From: Cycas panzhihuaensis
Taxonomy: Eukaryota; Cycadophyta
Direction of reading: 5' to 3'
Assembly (NCBI GenBank): GCA_023213395.1
Contig: CM041465.1
Span: forward strand, 17,856,001-17,920,000
DNA length: 64,000 nt
In this document: in pieces, positions 33,532 to 45,101 of the stretch
How positions within the stretch are numbered: position 1 is the first letter of the stretch
How the letters are laid out: each line of letters begins with the position of its first letter
Notes under the pieces: generated by a model
Database searches by the model: none
Told to the model about the DNA's origin: nothing
What the model saw: the letters and a program-made list of their open reading frames with translations, nothing else
Program-made: the position numbers and the translations under genes

Positions 33532-35830
33532 ATGGAAGGTTACCGTCCGATTGGGCCTACCATGCCATGACTTGGGAACTCAAGAGTTCCCTTCGTCCGT
33601 CCGGAATCCACGGTGAGGCGAGGATTCCATCTATTACCCCGATGACCATTTCCACCGAAGATTTTGAGCCTTCCACTCATGCGGAAGATCCGGCTACTCG
33701 TGAGACGCCACCCCAGCTGGCGAGCCTTACGAGGCGCCTGAGGTCCCCTACTTCGAAGTCCCGCCGACCTCGTATGGCTATGAGGATACCCCTCCGCCAC
33801 GCGGTCGGCGCTTAGCGGTACTTTCGGCGATTCGCCAACCGCCTCTAGATGGTTAGCGGAGATGCTACGCAGCGTGGCGTCTTCCTCATCCATGCCCACG
33901 TCATCTACGACGATTGATACGTCGCGCGCACACCGTCTATGCCGTGTCTACCCGGCTCTAAGGCGAGTGTTGCGCTTGTCGTCCCTAGTCGTGGTCCCAC
34001 TCCCTCGGGACCCGCGCGCGGCGCATCTTTCCCTCAACTCGGGGTTAGTATGCCTTGCTCAAACCAAGCGCCGCGTGCCAGCTGCCGAACGTGGCGCGCG
34101 CGCGTTCCCTAGTAAACCTCGAGGCCTACTTGGCCATGCTTGACCATGTAGGACCCACTCCTACGTCGTCGAACGGTTGGTGGTCCTTCTCTTTCGTGCC
34201 CCAGGGCTACACGTCACAACCTTGGGGGCGGGGCAGGAAACCACCTCCTGTCATGGAGTGGACCCGTTGCACCCATATGGGGTCGCGCCACCTACGGGTG
34301 GCCCATATGGGCAAACCGGTCCCTCACCCCTGTTAAGCGTCGGTAGCGACTCCTGCTGCTGCGTCGGCCTGAGGCGCGCCTCCTTTCGAACATCTACCGC
34401 GGACCCCCTTCCCACAGGGGTGTTTCCTCAAGGAGGGATGGGGCCACACCCCATCCGTTCCTTTGCACATTGTCGATCCCTTAGCCCGTGCAAGAACACG
34501 TCCTTTCGTGGACTATAGGTCGACGCCCTTGTCATTGAGGCGTTGAGAACTAACTTCGCCTCATCCTCCTCAAGTCCCCAAATTTGATGGGACTTCGTCG
34601 CAGACCCAACCGAGCATGTCGCGACTTTTCCATGGCGTGCATTGACTATTGGGCCTCGACCACATCTTGATGAAGCTCTTCCGCGATCCTTGCGGGCGGC
34701 GCCCTCAAGTGGTTCTCCGCCTTCCCGCCCATTCGATCTCCTCGTTCCGGCCTAGTGGGCGAGTTCGTCAACTATTTTGGCGTAGCGCCCATTCGAGGCG
34801 GAATGAAAGGCGCTTTGTCGCTCAAACAAGGCCACGATGAGATGAGCCGTGACTTTGTGCGGCGCTTTCACGACCTCCTTCACTCCACCAAGGCCACATT
34901 GCACGAGGAGTTGAAGAGGATCTCTTTGTCAATACGCCGCCTGAAGTGCATGTGGAAGTCCTCAAGATGGGGGCAACCACGTGTGACTCTGCCATCTCGA
35001 GGTGTTTAGCTTTGGAGGCTATTGAGATCAAAGCAGGTCTCAAGAAACCTCCCAAGCCCTCGCAACGTCGCGAGGCGCCCCCTCCAGCGAAGGAGACCAC
35101 ACCTTCGCAGCCCGCTAGGTCCACCTCTCATCCGACTGAGAGGACCCTAGATCGCTTACCTCGCCATTCGCTCATTCGGGCGCACGATGAAGGAGTTAAA
35201 GCTCCGACCTCCTTCGCCGCCTACCTCCCATAGACACATCGGCGGACTTCTCGTGCGATGCCCCCCAAAGGGGGTAACACCCAGTCTTCTCAAGCAAGGA
35301 GGATCGATCCTCCCCTTGAGAAGAGGTGGTGTTCCATCCACGGGGAGTGTTTCCATGACGATGCGCGTTGCCGGGCACAACACCCACGCGACTCGTCCCC
35401 CAGGCGAGCATCGAGACCTAACCTCGATCAGCCTGTTCATAGAGACCCGTTCCCCAAACATGGGGGACGTGGTCGCGATGTTCAACAAAGATACAGTCAG
35501 AATCGGGATAGATCTCCTGATCCTCGCCCTTCGCATGGTAGAGGGAAGGGTGTGCGAAGGTCACCTTCACCTTCGCGCTCCACGGCCGTGCTCCATCACC
35601 TTCGCGGTCCACTTCTGAGGAAAGAAGGTTGTCCAATTCTTGAGACCACTCAGTTATATGCCTTAACTTGGGTCCCAGCCGCTAAAGAGGCGTGGGGTGC
35701 CTCTTCATCCACATCTCACCTTGATCCTCTTAGGGCCGTTCCTCAGGAGATTCCTGCGCTTCCCAAGACTATTCCGTCATACAGTCGATTCGACTTTAGG
35801 AGGCGCTTACCCAACCCACGGGGAAGGTAA
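33532..35830 (+). pseudogene. E3 gag, many frameshifts
   Basis: ATG 33532 corresponds to the E2 gag start. Recognisable blocks are scattered over three frames: SLKQGHDEMSRDFVRRFHDL (capsid region, about 34814-34880), EVLKMGATTCDSAISRCLAL (about 34952), RRIDPPLEKRWCSIHGECFH (about 35300) and RRASRPNLDQPVHRDPFPKH. Relative to E2, single and short deletions occur every few tens of bases, mainly in GC-rich text, while substitutions are fewer. For an insertion with near-identical LTRs that is odd, and raises the possibility of consensus errors rather than true decay. Because gag was presumably needed for its own packaging, the real copy may be more intact than it looks. Confidence 0.8.
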
Positions 35831-36400
35831 ACCCTTTTCTATCGTTGGCGAGCTCTATCTGTCGGCTGCGGGAATGTCCTTGATGGACGTCTTGAGAAGG
35901 CTGCCCGAGCAACGTGCTCTTCTTCTTGAAGCTCTTGGCCAACAAGATGCTTCCATCCATGCGATAGGTGCTACCTCCCATGGGCCACTGTCATCTCATT
36001 TGATCCTAGAGATCTCCCATCTCCCAAAGCGGGAGAAGCTTTTACATTACAGATTCGTCATTACCATTGACACTCCGATTGTATCATAAAGAGGACCATT
36101 GTAGATAATGGCTCCTCGGTTAATCTTATACTGTGCGTATGCTCAAGGAGCTAGGCATAGTAGCTCTTAGTCTGTCCCTTGGAAGTGCCAAGGGTATGAT
36201 GGGGAGAGAAGTCCCTCCGGGGCGATCTCCTATCCCTCACCTTAGGAGGAAAAGCTTTACATCGAAGTTCTTTGTACTCGATGTCGATGTAGAGTACAAC
36301 CTCTTGTTAGGTGACCATGGCTCGACCCGGATGGGGCGATGCGCTCCGCAGCGATGGGCAACTTAAATTTGTCCATGAAGGACAAGTTAAAGTTGTCGCT
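35831..36400 (+). pseudogene. E3 protease region
   Basis: Blocks MSLMDVLRRLPEQRALLLEAL (about 35875) and KRTIVDNGSSVN (DNGSS at 36104-36118) match E2 protease, as does VLDVDVEYNLLLGDHGS (about 36270). Frameshifts lie on both sides. The active-site aspartate is present. Confidence 0.8.
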
Positions 36401-37076
36401 CGTGAGCAATCTTAGTCTCACACCTCCCATCCGACTGCCGGTGCTTTCGATGGTGAAGATAGCGATCCGAGGAGGTTACCCCTTAGTGGGACCTTTGTTT
36501 GAGAGACCGACCTTCATCGGTCGAGCCCTATGCCACGTCATGAGCCGGACCTAGTTAGGTTTGCCCCTATTGGCGTGGGTGGTTACTGATTTAGCGCCAT
36601 GAGTGATTCTGATTCGGATAGCGAGGGTTATGGTCCCTCTTCTCGACGTGTCACCCTGGTTTCGCGAGCACCTAGGGGAATATCTCAATCGGATATTCCC
36701 GCTCTTCCTCATTCTACATTGGCTCCTGAGCCGCCGGTCCTAAACCGGCCATTTATTTTACCTTCTCGGCCTCCCCGAGCGATTTCACGTAAGCGCCCAC
36801 GTCGGCGAGCCACTCATAGAGGCACTTCTTCTTCACGTTCTAGATCCTTACCTCGGACTAGAGCCACTCCTACTCGGATGCAACCTTGCCACGCAGCGGT
36901 CACGTGTGCCAAGTCTGTGCACTCATCCGGTTCAAGCCATAGTAAGTTTACTAGTAGGCCTGGCCACATTAGGCCTACTCTTCGTCACCTATCTCCTACC
37001 CTGCGTGTGACTACCCCTACCTTTATGGGGTCTCGCACACCTCTTCCTCTCTTCTTGCTCAAAGCGAGCCTAAACT
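36401..37076 (+). pseudogene. E3 protease-RT linker remnant
   Basis: MSDSDSDSEGYGPSSR (36599) begins an open stretch of about 150 codons up to the junction near 37060, corresponding to the acidic linker of E2 (15948-16346). Past 37077 the text is the post-integrase spacer of E1 (ctaaactaccatctt), so RT, RNase H and integrase are deleted here. Confidence 0.65.
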
Positions 37077-37943
37077 ACCATCTTGGATTCTCCCCATTCC
37101 TCCTAACTACTGGGTTGAATGGCAATTTAAGGTGGATTTTTCTTCGATTTCGCTTCCGGTTCCTCTGCGGAACTCGCGTTCCCATGAGCTCTTGGGAACC
37201 TTTGTCTTCCTATTTTGGGCATTCCCCAAATTAGGGCGGACTGTGGAGTATGGTTACTCGCCTTTTGCATGGTTGTCGTTTGCTTTGCAGATTCCGGTAT
37301 GCTGGCTGGTGGACATGTATGTCGCCCATCCTCTAACCTCACACCTCTCGATCGCCTCTACTCACGGTGGATGTGTGTGCTCCTGTTAGACATATGGCCA
37401 TGCATGGAAGGAAACACCTGCATACTTTCAATAAGATATCTACAACAAAAAATCTACATATCTACACATTTGCATTTCTAAAACAAACAAATATCTACAA
37501 CATATGTACGTTTACAACATACAAAAAATCACTCATTTACAAAATAAATCATACGTGCTACCTCTATCATACATGATACACACCATTTCATGTGGAGGCT
37601 TGTGCAGCGGCCGTACTAAGTCTCGGTTCTTTGTCGGTTAGATATGCTTGCTCACTTTGTTGGATGCCCTCTTACTTCACGTTGCACCTTGGCAACGGGG
37701 GCATCCCGTTGTATTGCTCACTTGATTTGGTCGATGCCTGGGCAGCGGCGTGGCGGCCCTACGTTGTCCTCATCTCTGTCCCCCTTGTCCACGCGTTCTG
37801 CCACGACACTTGCCTACACCCTTGGATCACGTGCTGCTCTTGATCGCTCTTATATATATATATGCATGTGCTACTCATGTTTCTTGATTGTCAGAATTCG
37901 CCATCACATTACGCTTACGGCGGTGAGGCTCTGCGCGAGGCGA
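37077..37943 (+). other. E3 3' internal region with two fused spacers
   Basis: 37077-37590 matches E1 1580 to about 2040 (after integrase), and 37594-37943 matches E2 19870-20436 (after aRNH). The whole PMD/aRNH module is missing between them. The polypurine tract is degraded (gcgcgaggcga before 37944). Confidence 0.8.
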
Positions 37944-40481
37944 TGTTTCCGGTGCTCGGGAATGGACTCGGGGCCTTGTCGACCACGAGTTTGTGCGGTA
38001 TATGTTCTTACTTTGCTTACTTATGATCAGCGATGGTGGGAATGGTTTGATTGACATGCTGTCCATATACTGTTTGATTGCTTGTTCATTATGCATGTGC
38101 CTAACGGCACCTTTTAGCCTATGACGACTCACAATGAGGCATTCATCGTGAATCGACACCGTATGGCATACAACCACCCACGACGTCTCCATGGTCTTCG
38201 GGATGCTTTTGCCCGGCTGTTTATGCGTGTTACAGCGTCGCTTATGTTGCAAACCCTTCCTAAGCTGGTTTAACCCTTAGTTAGGGCTCTTTGCACCATT
38301 TTGAGTACTTGCCTTTGCTGGGCCTTCCCGATTGATTTAATTCATGCTCGACCCTTGTTCTTACCTTAAAAGCTGATTTTATGACTTTTAGGTTGCATTT
38401 TCTCTTTTTTCAAATTTGTTTGTCTGCTGCAAACTTAGCGGTACCACAAAGTTGAAGCGGTACGGTGCGTCTGCGGTAAACTCGATGCCGAAGTTCTGCG
38501 TGATCTGTTAAATTGAAAAAAAAAGCTCTGTGACGATGGCGCGATTTTCGGCGGGCTGGCGTGGCTCTAACGATTGGAGGTGAGGCCCCCCAACGTTCAC
38601 TTGCTTCACTCAAGGCATAAAAACTCTTCTTTCACTCATTTGCCTCATTATGATCATTATTGAATGAATTTTTCTACTCTCTACTTGACTCTCCTCTCAA
38701 GTTTTCTTCACAAAAGACAAGACAAACAAACAAGAACAAGAGACACCTTTCAACAGCTGTGGGACGGAGGTACCAAGGGCTGCTATTCTTTGGAGATCTG
38801 AGGCCATTGCCCCCTACGGAGCTCCAATACAAGCACTCTTCCTCCTCACACATATTGAAGGCCTCCAAGAGGATTTTGCACCAAGAAAACCATTGCAAGG
38901 AACCATTTCCATCTCACTTTCTTGCATGAGGCTCCACCACTCCTCTCTCTCGCAAGGGACATGCTACATTGCTTCATAGGCATCTCTTGGACCGCTGCTC
39001 CAAGTTGCCAAGTGCTCACATGCACCCCTCCTTCATCATTTGAGGTATTTGGTGTCATTTCTTTGGTGTTTTTGCTTGTTTTTTTGTATTATTTCACTTG
39101 CAACTCTTTGCTTCCTTTTATATATGCACTTTCTTGGTCTCCCCTTAGCCGGTTGATGCAAGGAACCATAGTATTTGTGGCTTATTAGAGTGTCACCTGA
39201 GGATAGGCTTAGTTTCCCATTCTTTTCTTCCACTCACCCTTCTTCTCCCATCCTCCTCTTTCGCCATTTCTTGGGCAAACCGGCATAAAGGGTTACACGA
39301 GGGTTTGAGGGAGATTAGGTGGGGTTCCGTCCCCCATTGCCGTCCTACTCCCCAAGGGTTCCGTCCCTTTTCCTCTCCCCCTTTATTTCCCGCTTTTGCT
39401 TAAGTAGGGCTAGAGAGGCTTCGGAGAATCGGTTGAGTGTCTACCTTGGCATATGCTACCCGTTGCTCCATGATCTTTTTGTCGCATGCTAGCATCGTTT
39501 CCCGACATCTGTGGAGACCTCTCGTGGGTGAGTTAGCCATCCGAGGCTATACTCAACCCCATTTGGGGTGCGTTTGTGGTATGTGACCTTGGCATGCTTA
39601 TCGTGTGACTTTGCTTCTTTTATTGCATGTTAGCATTTAGCCATATCTTTTTAACTTAGTTCGCTTTACTTGCAACATATATACATATATCTTTTGGCAT
39701 CTCGTAGCCTCTCTTTCGAGAGGAAGGTGTTCCGCTTATTTGCTTGCAGGAGCGTTCGGGACGAGGGGACGCATAGGGTCGACCCATTCTTGGGTCGACA
39801 CTTGCTAATGCGTTTTCCCTTTGTGTATGCCGTTTGAGCTTTATTTTCGTCATTTCGGTTTAGTTAGTGCTTATTTGCTTTCGGGGAGGTAAGTGATCCC
39901 CATCACGCTTGCAAGCGTCGCATCTGAGGAGGGACGGCGGGAGGAAGCGCAACCGTGGATGGACACTGCGTCTCGGCCGCCCGGATCGGTATTCTCGCTC
40001 ACCCTTCATATTCCTTTTTCTCGCTCTTACGTTTCTTTCGCTTGCTTTGGTAGTTAGAGAAATATAAGGAAAAGGAAAATAAATAACTATTTATTTTGTA
40101 CTTGCTTTTTGCTCTACATTTGCTTTACGTGCGCTTTCTTTGCTACACCACCACACTATAGTGTCGAGATTCTTGACCAATCCCCTTTAGCCGCTCTTGC
40201 ACATATCTTACTGCGACACGTTTGGTTGGTTACCCCTTCACGCTTTCTCATTGCCTTGAGAAGTAGCGGGCGTGCGAATTCCTTTTCCCTTCCGGCCATC
40301 CGAAGGGTAGGAGGGTCTCGCCTTGCGGCTACAGGAAGCAACCGGGCACCCTGCGATCCGTGCAGCGCTCCGGCGCCGCGGACGTCCGCGAGGTATGATC
40401 CTCGTTCTTTAGCCTATTAGCCCTGTGGTTTTGTGTCCTTCCCGCTAGGCGTTGGATCATTGCCCCGTGGAGAGCGTTTCA
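37944..40481 (+). repeat. E3 3' LTR
   Basis: TGTTTCCGGTGCTCGGGAA to GAGCGTTTCA. Compared with the 5' LTR the differences are mainly 1-4 nt indels. The donor-like site AG/GTAAGT is at 39887-39894. Confidence 0.96.
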
Positions 40482-40486
40482 GGTAA
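40482..40486. repeat. E3 right target-site duplication GGTAA
   Basis: Perfect match to 30720-30724. Confidence 0.95.
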
Positions 40487-40931
40487 CAACCTTGTTCTCA
40501 TCATCAATTGTGACATCGATATTAGCTAACTAATAAATAAGAGTATTAAAAATATTCAAATGATAAGTAATTTTTGTACCTTCCTTCATTCATAATAAGT
40601 ACAGTTGCCTCTTCAAGTAGATTTGGTTCATCATTGATTTGGTCATATATAAGCCTTCCAATTAGGTCCATAATCTTATTGCTATCTACTCTCCTATGAT
40701 GTTAAATAAAACTTCATCTGCCAAGCATAATCGTATTGTGCTAAGATCCCTTTTGTCTAGATCATCCCATTCATCATTGTCCATCCCTACGGGTTTCTTA
40801 GATTTGCTTGTAAGAGCTCTATACAAACCTTATTGTATTAGAACATCACACACTTTTAACTTCCACAACTTGAAGTTGTTCTTACCATTGAATTTCTCCA
40901 CCTTGAACTTTACATTTGCTAGTTTTATCAT
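40487..40931 (-). pseudogene. Copia-1 gag, N-terminal part
   Basis: Minus-strand ATG at 40931 opens MIKLANVKFKVEKFNG then NNFKLWKLKVCDVLIQ, the N-terminal copia gag (DUF4219/UBN2-type) signature, followed by DEWDDLDKRDLSTIRLCLAD. A TAA after VLIQ (CAA to TAA) and others break it. The frame reaches IDDENKVV at 40487 and continues in the left half beyond E3. Gag would form the particle shell. Confidence 0.85.
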
Positions 40932-40988
40932 TTGGTGTAGAAAAATCTGATACTAAAACCTTCATAAACTTGCTCCAAAAATAAAAGT

Positions 40989-41001
40989 GGCTATGATACC
41001 A
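40989..41001 (-). other. Copia-1 primer binding site
   Basis: Minus strand TGGTATCATAGCC, one mismatch from the initiator tRNA-Met complement TGGTATCAGAGCC, two bases inside the 5' LTR. Confidence 0.9.
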
Positions 41002-41003
41002 CT

Positions 41004-41647
41004 TGTTAAGAAGATAAGATCCTAATAACCTGAAACTGCCACTAAGATCTAAACTATTTTACAACTAGTTACAGGAATTAAAACTAAAATTTAATATGTA
41101 AGTTCTTAAACCAGAAATAATATAATAAAATGAATTAGAAATCCAAAGCATCACATATACACCTGATATAACATGGTAAAACCCCAACAATGTGATAGGG
41201 AAACATCTACACAGGAAAGGTAACAATCTTTATTATCAAATAATGGAGAAATGTACATAATCTAAAGCAGAATGCTTATAGTAACAACAACCAGCCACCC
41301 AACTCTTCACAGTACATCCAATAGATCAAACACCATTAACATAATAAAAAAACACCCTAAATCAGGCTATATGAGAGAGTCATATAAGGCATTAATCTCA
41401 ACCATAGAATCTAGGGTATTTTGAGCAAAATACCCTAATTCTCTTTACAATTTAGTATGCTTTTCAGTGCTAGTTTTTTGGGTCAGGGGCTATCACCCCT
41501 GAACCTCCTCTTTCGGGGGGTGATACCCTGCTGCCAAGGGGGGATCACGCCCCTCTTGGAACCCTCCAAGGAAGTTTAGAGAGGAAATTACACTGCTAAC
41601 CTATCAAAATTTTAGCCTCTAAAACATTGTTCTCACATTATCTAAAA
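41004..41647 (-). repeat. Copia-1 5' LTR (right)
   Basis: Aligned with 26532-27195; followed by AGAAA (41648-41652). Confidence 0.92.
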
Positions 41648-41652
41648 AGAAA

Positions 41653-42649
41653 ATAAACTCAAGTATATTAAGCTAAACTACTTCAACAATCAACAAACAT
41701 GCATTCAAGTATCTAATAAAAATCTCAAATGAAAGAGGTTATAAATGATGCCTTATAAGGACTATATTTTACTAGAAATTAGAATATAAATGAGTGTCAG
41801 AAAGTAAAATAAAAGCAATACAGAAGAAGAAAGGAAGTCCCCAAGTAATATAATACTAGAGGTATTATTTTCTTCTCATTCTACTTCTCAAGAGATTCAC
41901 TTTAAAATATCTACAATAATAAACAACAAGCTCCAAAAACCTACACATATAAAAAAAGAAAAAATAAACACAAGAAGCAATCACAAAGAGATAGAACTTT
42001 GATAAACCACTAAGGGCTCCCCTACCAAGTCAGCATGCAAGAATTCACAGGCTTCTTATAAGGTAGTTTTTGTTAGAAACCCACTTTTTTTATGAATAAC
42101 ATTTTCCAATACCACATTTAGAAAGATTAAAAAAGTTAAAATAAAATGCTAAATTAAGCAAAAATGTGAATTTTTTAAAAAAAGTTATTAATTCAAAAAA
42201 AGACAATAATTTGGCAAAATAACCTAATAAAATCAATGTCACACTACCAAAATGTTTATGGTATTGACAAAATATTTTGGTCCACCAAAATTTTAATTGA
42301 CTCTTTATAATTTTGACAATATACCATCAAACTACTTTGATATGAAGAGAGCGATTTTTATAGATCAATATAATGGTGGGGAATCGCCCCCATCAAAACT
42401 CTAAAAAAGGGGTAAAAATAAGCCATTTAGTAGGAAAAAGGTTAAAACAAGGCCAAAAAATATTTTAAGCATCAAGCTAAGACAAAATAAATGGGGGTCG
42501 CTAGTATTTCAAGTGAGAAAATTTTGATTTAATGCACATTGATTCCAATAATAAGTACCCTAAAATATGCATTCCTAGTATGTAATAACTATTTACAACC
42601 AAGCCATAATAACTAAAGATAAATAAAGGAAGAGTAAATACTTGACAAC
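41653..42649 (-). repeat. Probable 5' third of the relic Tat 3' LTR
   Basis: On the minus strand, text near 42587-42569 (tattacatactaggaatgc) resembles a decayed TGTTTCC..CTACTGGGAATGG LTR start. About 300 bp in are inverted repeats TTTTGGT/ACCAAAA (42275-42281, 42284-42290) and ATCAAA/TTTGAT (about 42325-42340), like the hairpins of the other Tat LTRs. No coding sequence is seen. Confidence 0.4.
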
Positions 42650-42883
42650 TATTGAAAAACTAAACCTGTAGAAGAAATAATATTAAAAAAAAGAACACAA
42701 ATACCTCTAGGATTGAATGGTACCTTTATGGTACCTCAAATTGTATTAACATCATTCAAAACATCCTTACAATAAATATTTCATATGATACATTGTGTGT
42801 ATTTATAATACATGATATAATAGTGTATATGGGAACCGCTTACATGTGGGACAAAATAAATATGCATTACTAATATTCCAACA
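42650..42883 (-). repeat. Short copia element, 3' LTR (left)
   Basis: Aligned throughout with 46424-46659 (cctctaggattgaatggtacc.. block). Ends tattccaaca. Confidence 0.9.
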
Positions 42884-42892
42884 TCCCCCCTT
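42884..42892 (-). other. Short copia element, polypurine tract
   Basis: Minus strand AAGGGGGGA directly before the LTR start TGTTGGAATATTAG. Confidence 0.85.
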
Positions 42893-43129
42893 AATGCACA
42901 TTTGGGTCATTTGTATTTATAATGCCTTGTCCTTGGAAATGTCTTAAGGATGATTTTTTCAACTTGATCCTTGTCTTCAATCTTGTAGTAATGTCTTTGT
43001 TGTAGAATGATATCTTTAACTTAATTTTTGTCTTCAATTATGTATTGATACCTTTGTTGTAGGATGATGTCTTTAGCGTGATTCTTATCTTCAATCCTAT
43101 AGTGATGTCTTTGTTACAACAATTCTAGC

Positions 43130-44031
43130 CAGTACAAATATTAATTCTTCATCATACCTGGTCTAACCTAATTTTGATGTAGATCTTGTAATTGACCATC
43201 TTCAAATACAACTTAACTATCATCATTACTCTGTATAAATTCTTGATCACCATGTACAACAACAATCTTTCAAGTGAAATCTTCATTGACTTGTATACTC
43301 TTTAAACTTGAAGCAATACTCAAAGTAAGAATATCATTTCAGCTTAAATCAATACAAGACTCATCTTCTATAAGACAATTAGATTCGAATTCAATTCCCT
43401 TTGAAATAATAATGTCATCTAAATAAACCTTTATCAATTCATCACTCTTAATGTCTTCAATAGTAGTTATAGTCTCATCAATACATTCAACCATAGTTTC
43501 TTTATATTAAATAGAAATTTCATTAATACTCATACATTCTTCATCTTGACATATTATTCCATCAATGTCAATAATACCCTCTTCATTCATTTTACTTATA
43601 TCATAACCATCATTGATCTTATTTTCCCTTTCAATTATTTGTTGTATCTCTTTAGGAGTTTGTTCAAATATATCCCTTAAAATATCCCAAGCTTATTTAG
43701 TAGTACTTGTATGTTGAATCTTAGGAATGATAAAATGATATTGAAAAGGAAGATCAACCTTGTTCAATGCAGTAATAATCATGATAAATGCCTTTTTGTC
43801 TTTCTTCTCAAGCATTTACTTTTCTTCTTCATCCTTAGAAATATTATATCCATTAGTAACAAGTTTCCACAAACCTCTAGATATGAAAAAACATCTCATT
43901 TTAATTGTCCAAAAGAAATAGTTTGCTCCATTACACTCAAGTATCAGAAGATGAGAATCCCTTAAGTAATATTTATTTGTCTTATGAACATATATGACTA
44001 CATCATTCTCTTCCATGATTGTAAATGCCAT
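43130..44031 (-). pseudogene. Short copia element, gag fragment
   Basis: Minus-strand ATG 44031 opens a frame with CNGANYFFWTIKMRCFFIS and GLWKLVTNGYN, the N-terminal copia gag signature (usual FNGENYDFWSIKM). After a short break it continues with KAFIMIITALNKVDLPFQYH and AWDILRDIFEQTPKEIQQI (to about 43620), again typical of the UBN2 gag domain. The rest, to about 43130, is acidic with no zinc knuckle or protease motif. Function would be capsid only. Confidence 0.75.
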
Positions 44032-45047
44032 CTCCTAACAACACATCTTTTTTTTCCAATCAACAAACTCACCTAACATTGATAAGTTGTCCATTAAGCA
44101 ATCTCAATAAACTCTCTCTTATCTCATACCCCTCATGTTACTAACTTCATTATCATATCATCACCTTGTCCATTTCTTATATTGCCAAATAGTCACATGG
44201 TATCTAAAACATTCACTTCACCAAATCAATGCCTCATAAATCTCACAATGATCATACATGCTACATGTCGCCATTAAATCACTAAGATACACACTTCACT
44301 TAATTGCCTAAAACACAACTCATGCCACTACATCACTCAACAAAGTTTATTTACTTTCTTATAGATCAAGTATCTCTATCAAATAGCTTGACCTACTATC
44401 AATTTATGATCATCAGTACCTTGATAATTATTGCCCATAAACATGTCCTTGTCCATTAATCATATTCAAATAGGTAACTTGTCACCTCTTTTCAGCCATA
44501 AAAAGAAGAGCTCCCACATGTAAAGAGGTTAGATTTCTACCTCATATCACCAATCAATCACCCAACTTACTTATTCACTCTCTCATATAAGCACATAGTA
44601 GAGAGCCTATAATTGTCTCATCTCACCAATTAATCATGCCCTTTCTCACCTATAAACTCTCTCATATAAACATATATAAGAGAGCACCATATCCATGCCT
44701 TATATATTGTCAACAAATCACTATCATGCAACAAACTCATTCATATATCATTACCAAAATAAGATCATTTTAACAAATAAAAAATGGATCATCCAATATC
44801 CACAGGTATCACCTCATTCACACCACATTTATCTTTATAAGAGTCACATCACAAAACTTTATATAAGGTTGACAAATCATAAAAATAAATGGAATTATAT
44901 ATAAGAGAACTTTATAAACCCTTAATCAAGGTGATATCAATGTATTTAAAAATGATCCTTATTTATCAAAGTCACACAACAATGAGACATAAAAATAACT
45001 TTTAAAAAACCAAAAAAAAACTATGATCATGATATTAGATGGTTACC

Positions 45048-45101
<54 letters not shown>

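Larger units (their letters stand above)
30725..40481 (+). mobile_element. E3: young non-autonomous Tat element (gag-protease only)
   Basis: A 9757-bp element with LTRs of 2539 and 2538 bp and a perfect GGTAA duplication, inserted into Copia-1 gag. Internally it keeps leader, gag, protease and linker. It then jumps near 37060-37077 from the linker to the post-integrase spacer, and again near 37590 from that spacer to the segment after aRNH. RT, RNase H, integrase, PMD and aRNH are all absent. Long parts of the LTRs are identical (for example 31636-31848 and 38846-39058), so it moved recently, presumably with enzymes supplied by an autonomous relative. Confidence 0.95.
26532..41647 (-). mobile_element. 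Copia-1: Ty1/copia retrotransposon, split by E3
   Basis: A minus-strand copia element bounded by AGAAA, with LTRs of 664 and 644 bp. Without the nested E3 (9757 bp plus a 5-bp duplication) it is about 5.35 kb, a normal copia length. The internal order in minus orientation is PBS (tRNA-Met type), gag, protease, integrase, RT, RNase H and PPT, diagnostic of Ty1/copia. Many stops mark it as old. The LTR terminal dinucleotides are partly mutated (TG to TA or TT; CA to TA). Confidence 0.94.

Noticed and set aside
33200-34518. Several overlapping plus and minus frames in the GC-rich part of E3
   Set aside because: They are pieces and shadows of the frameshifted gag.
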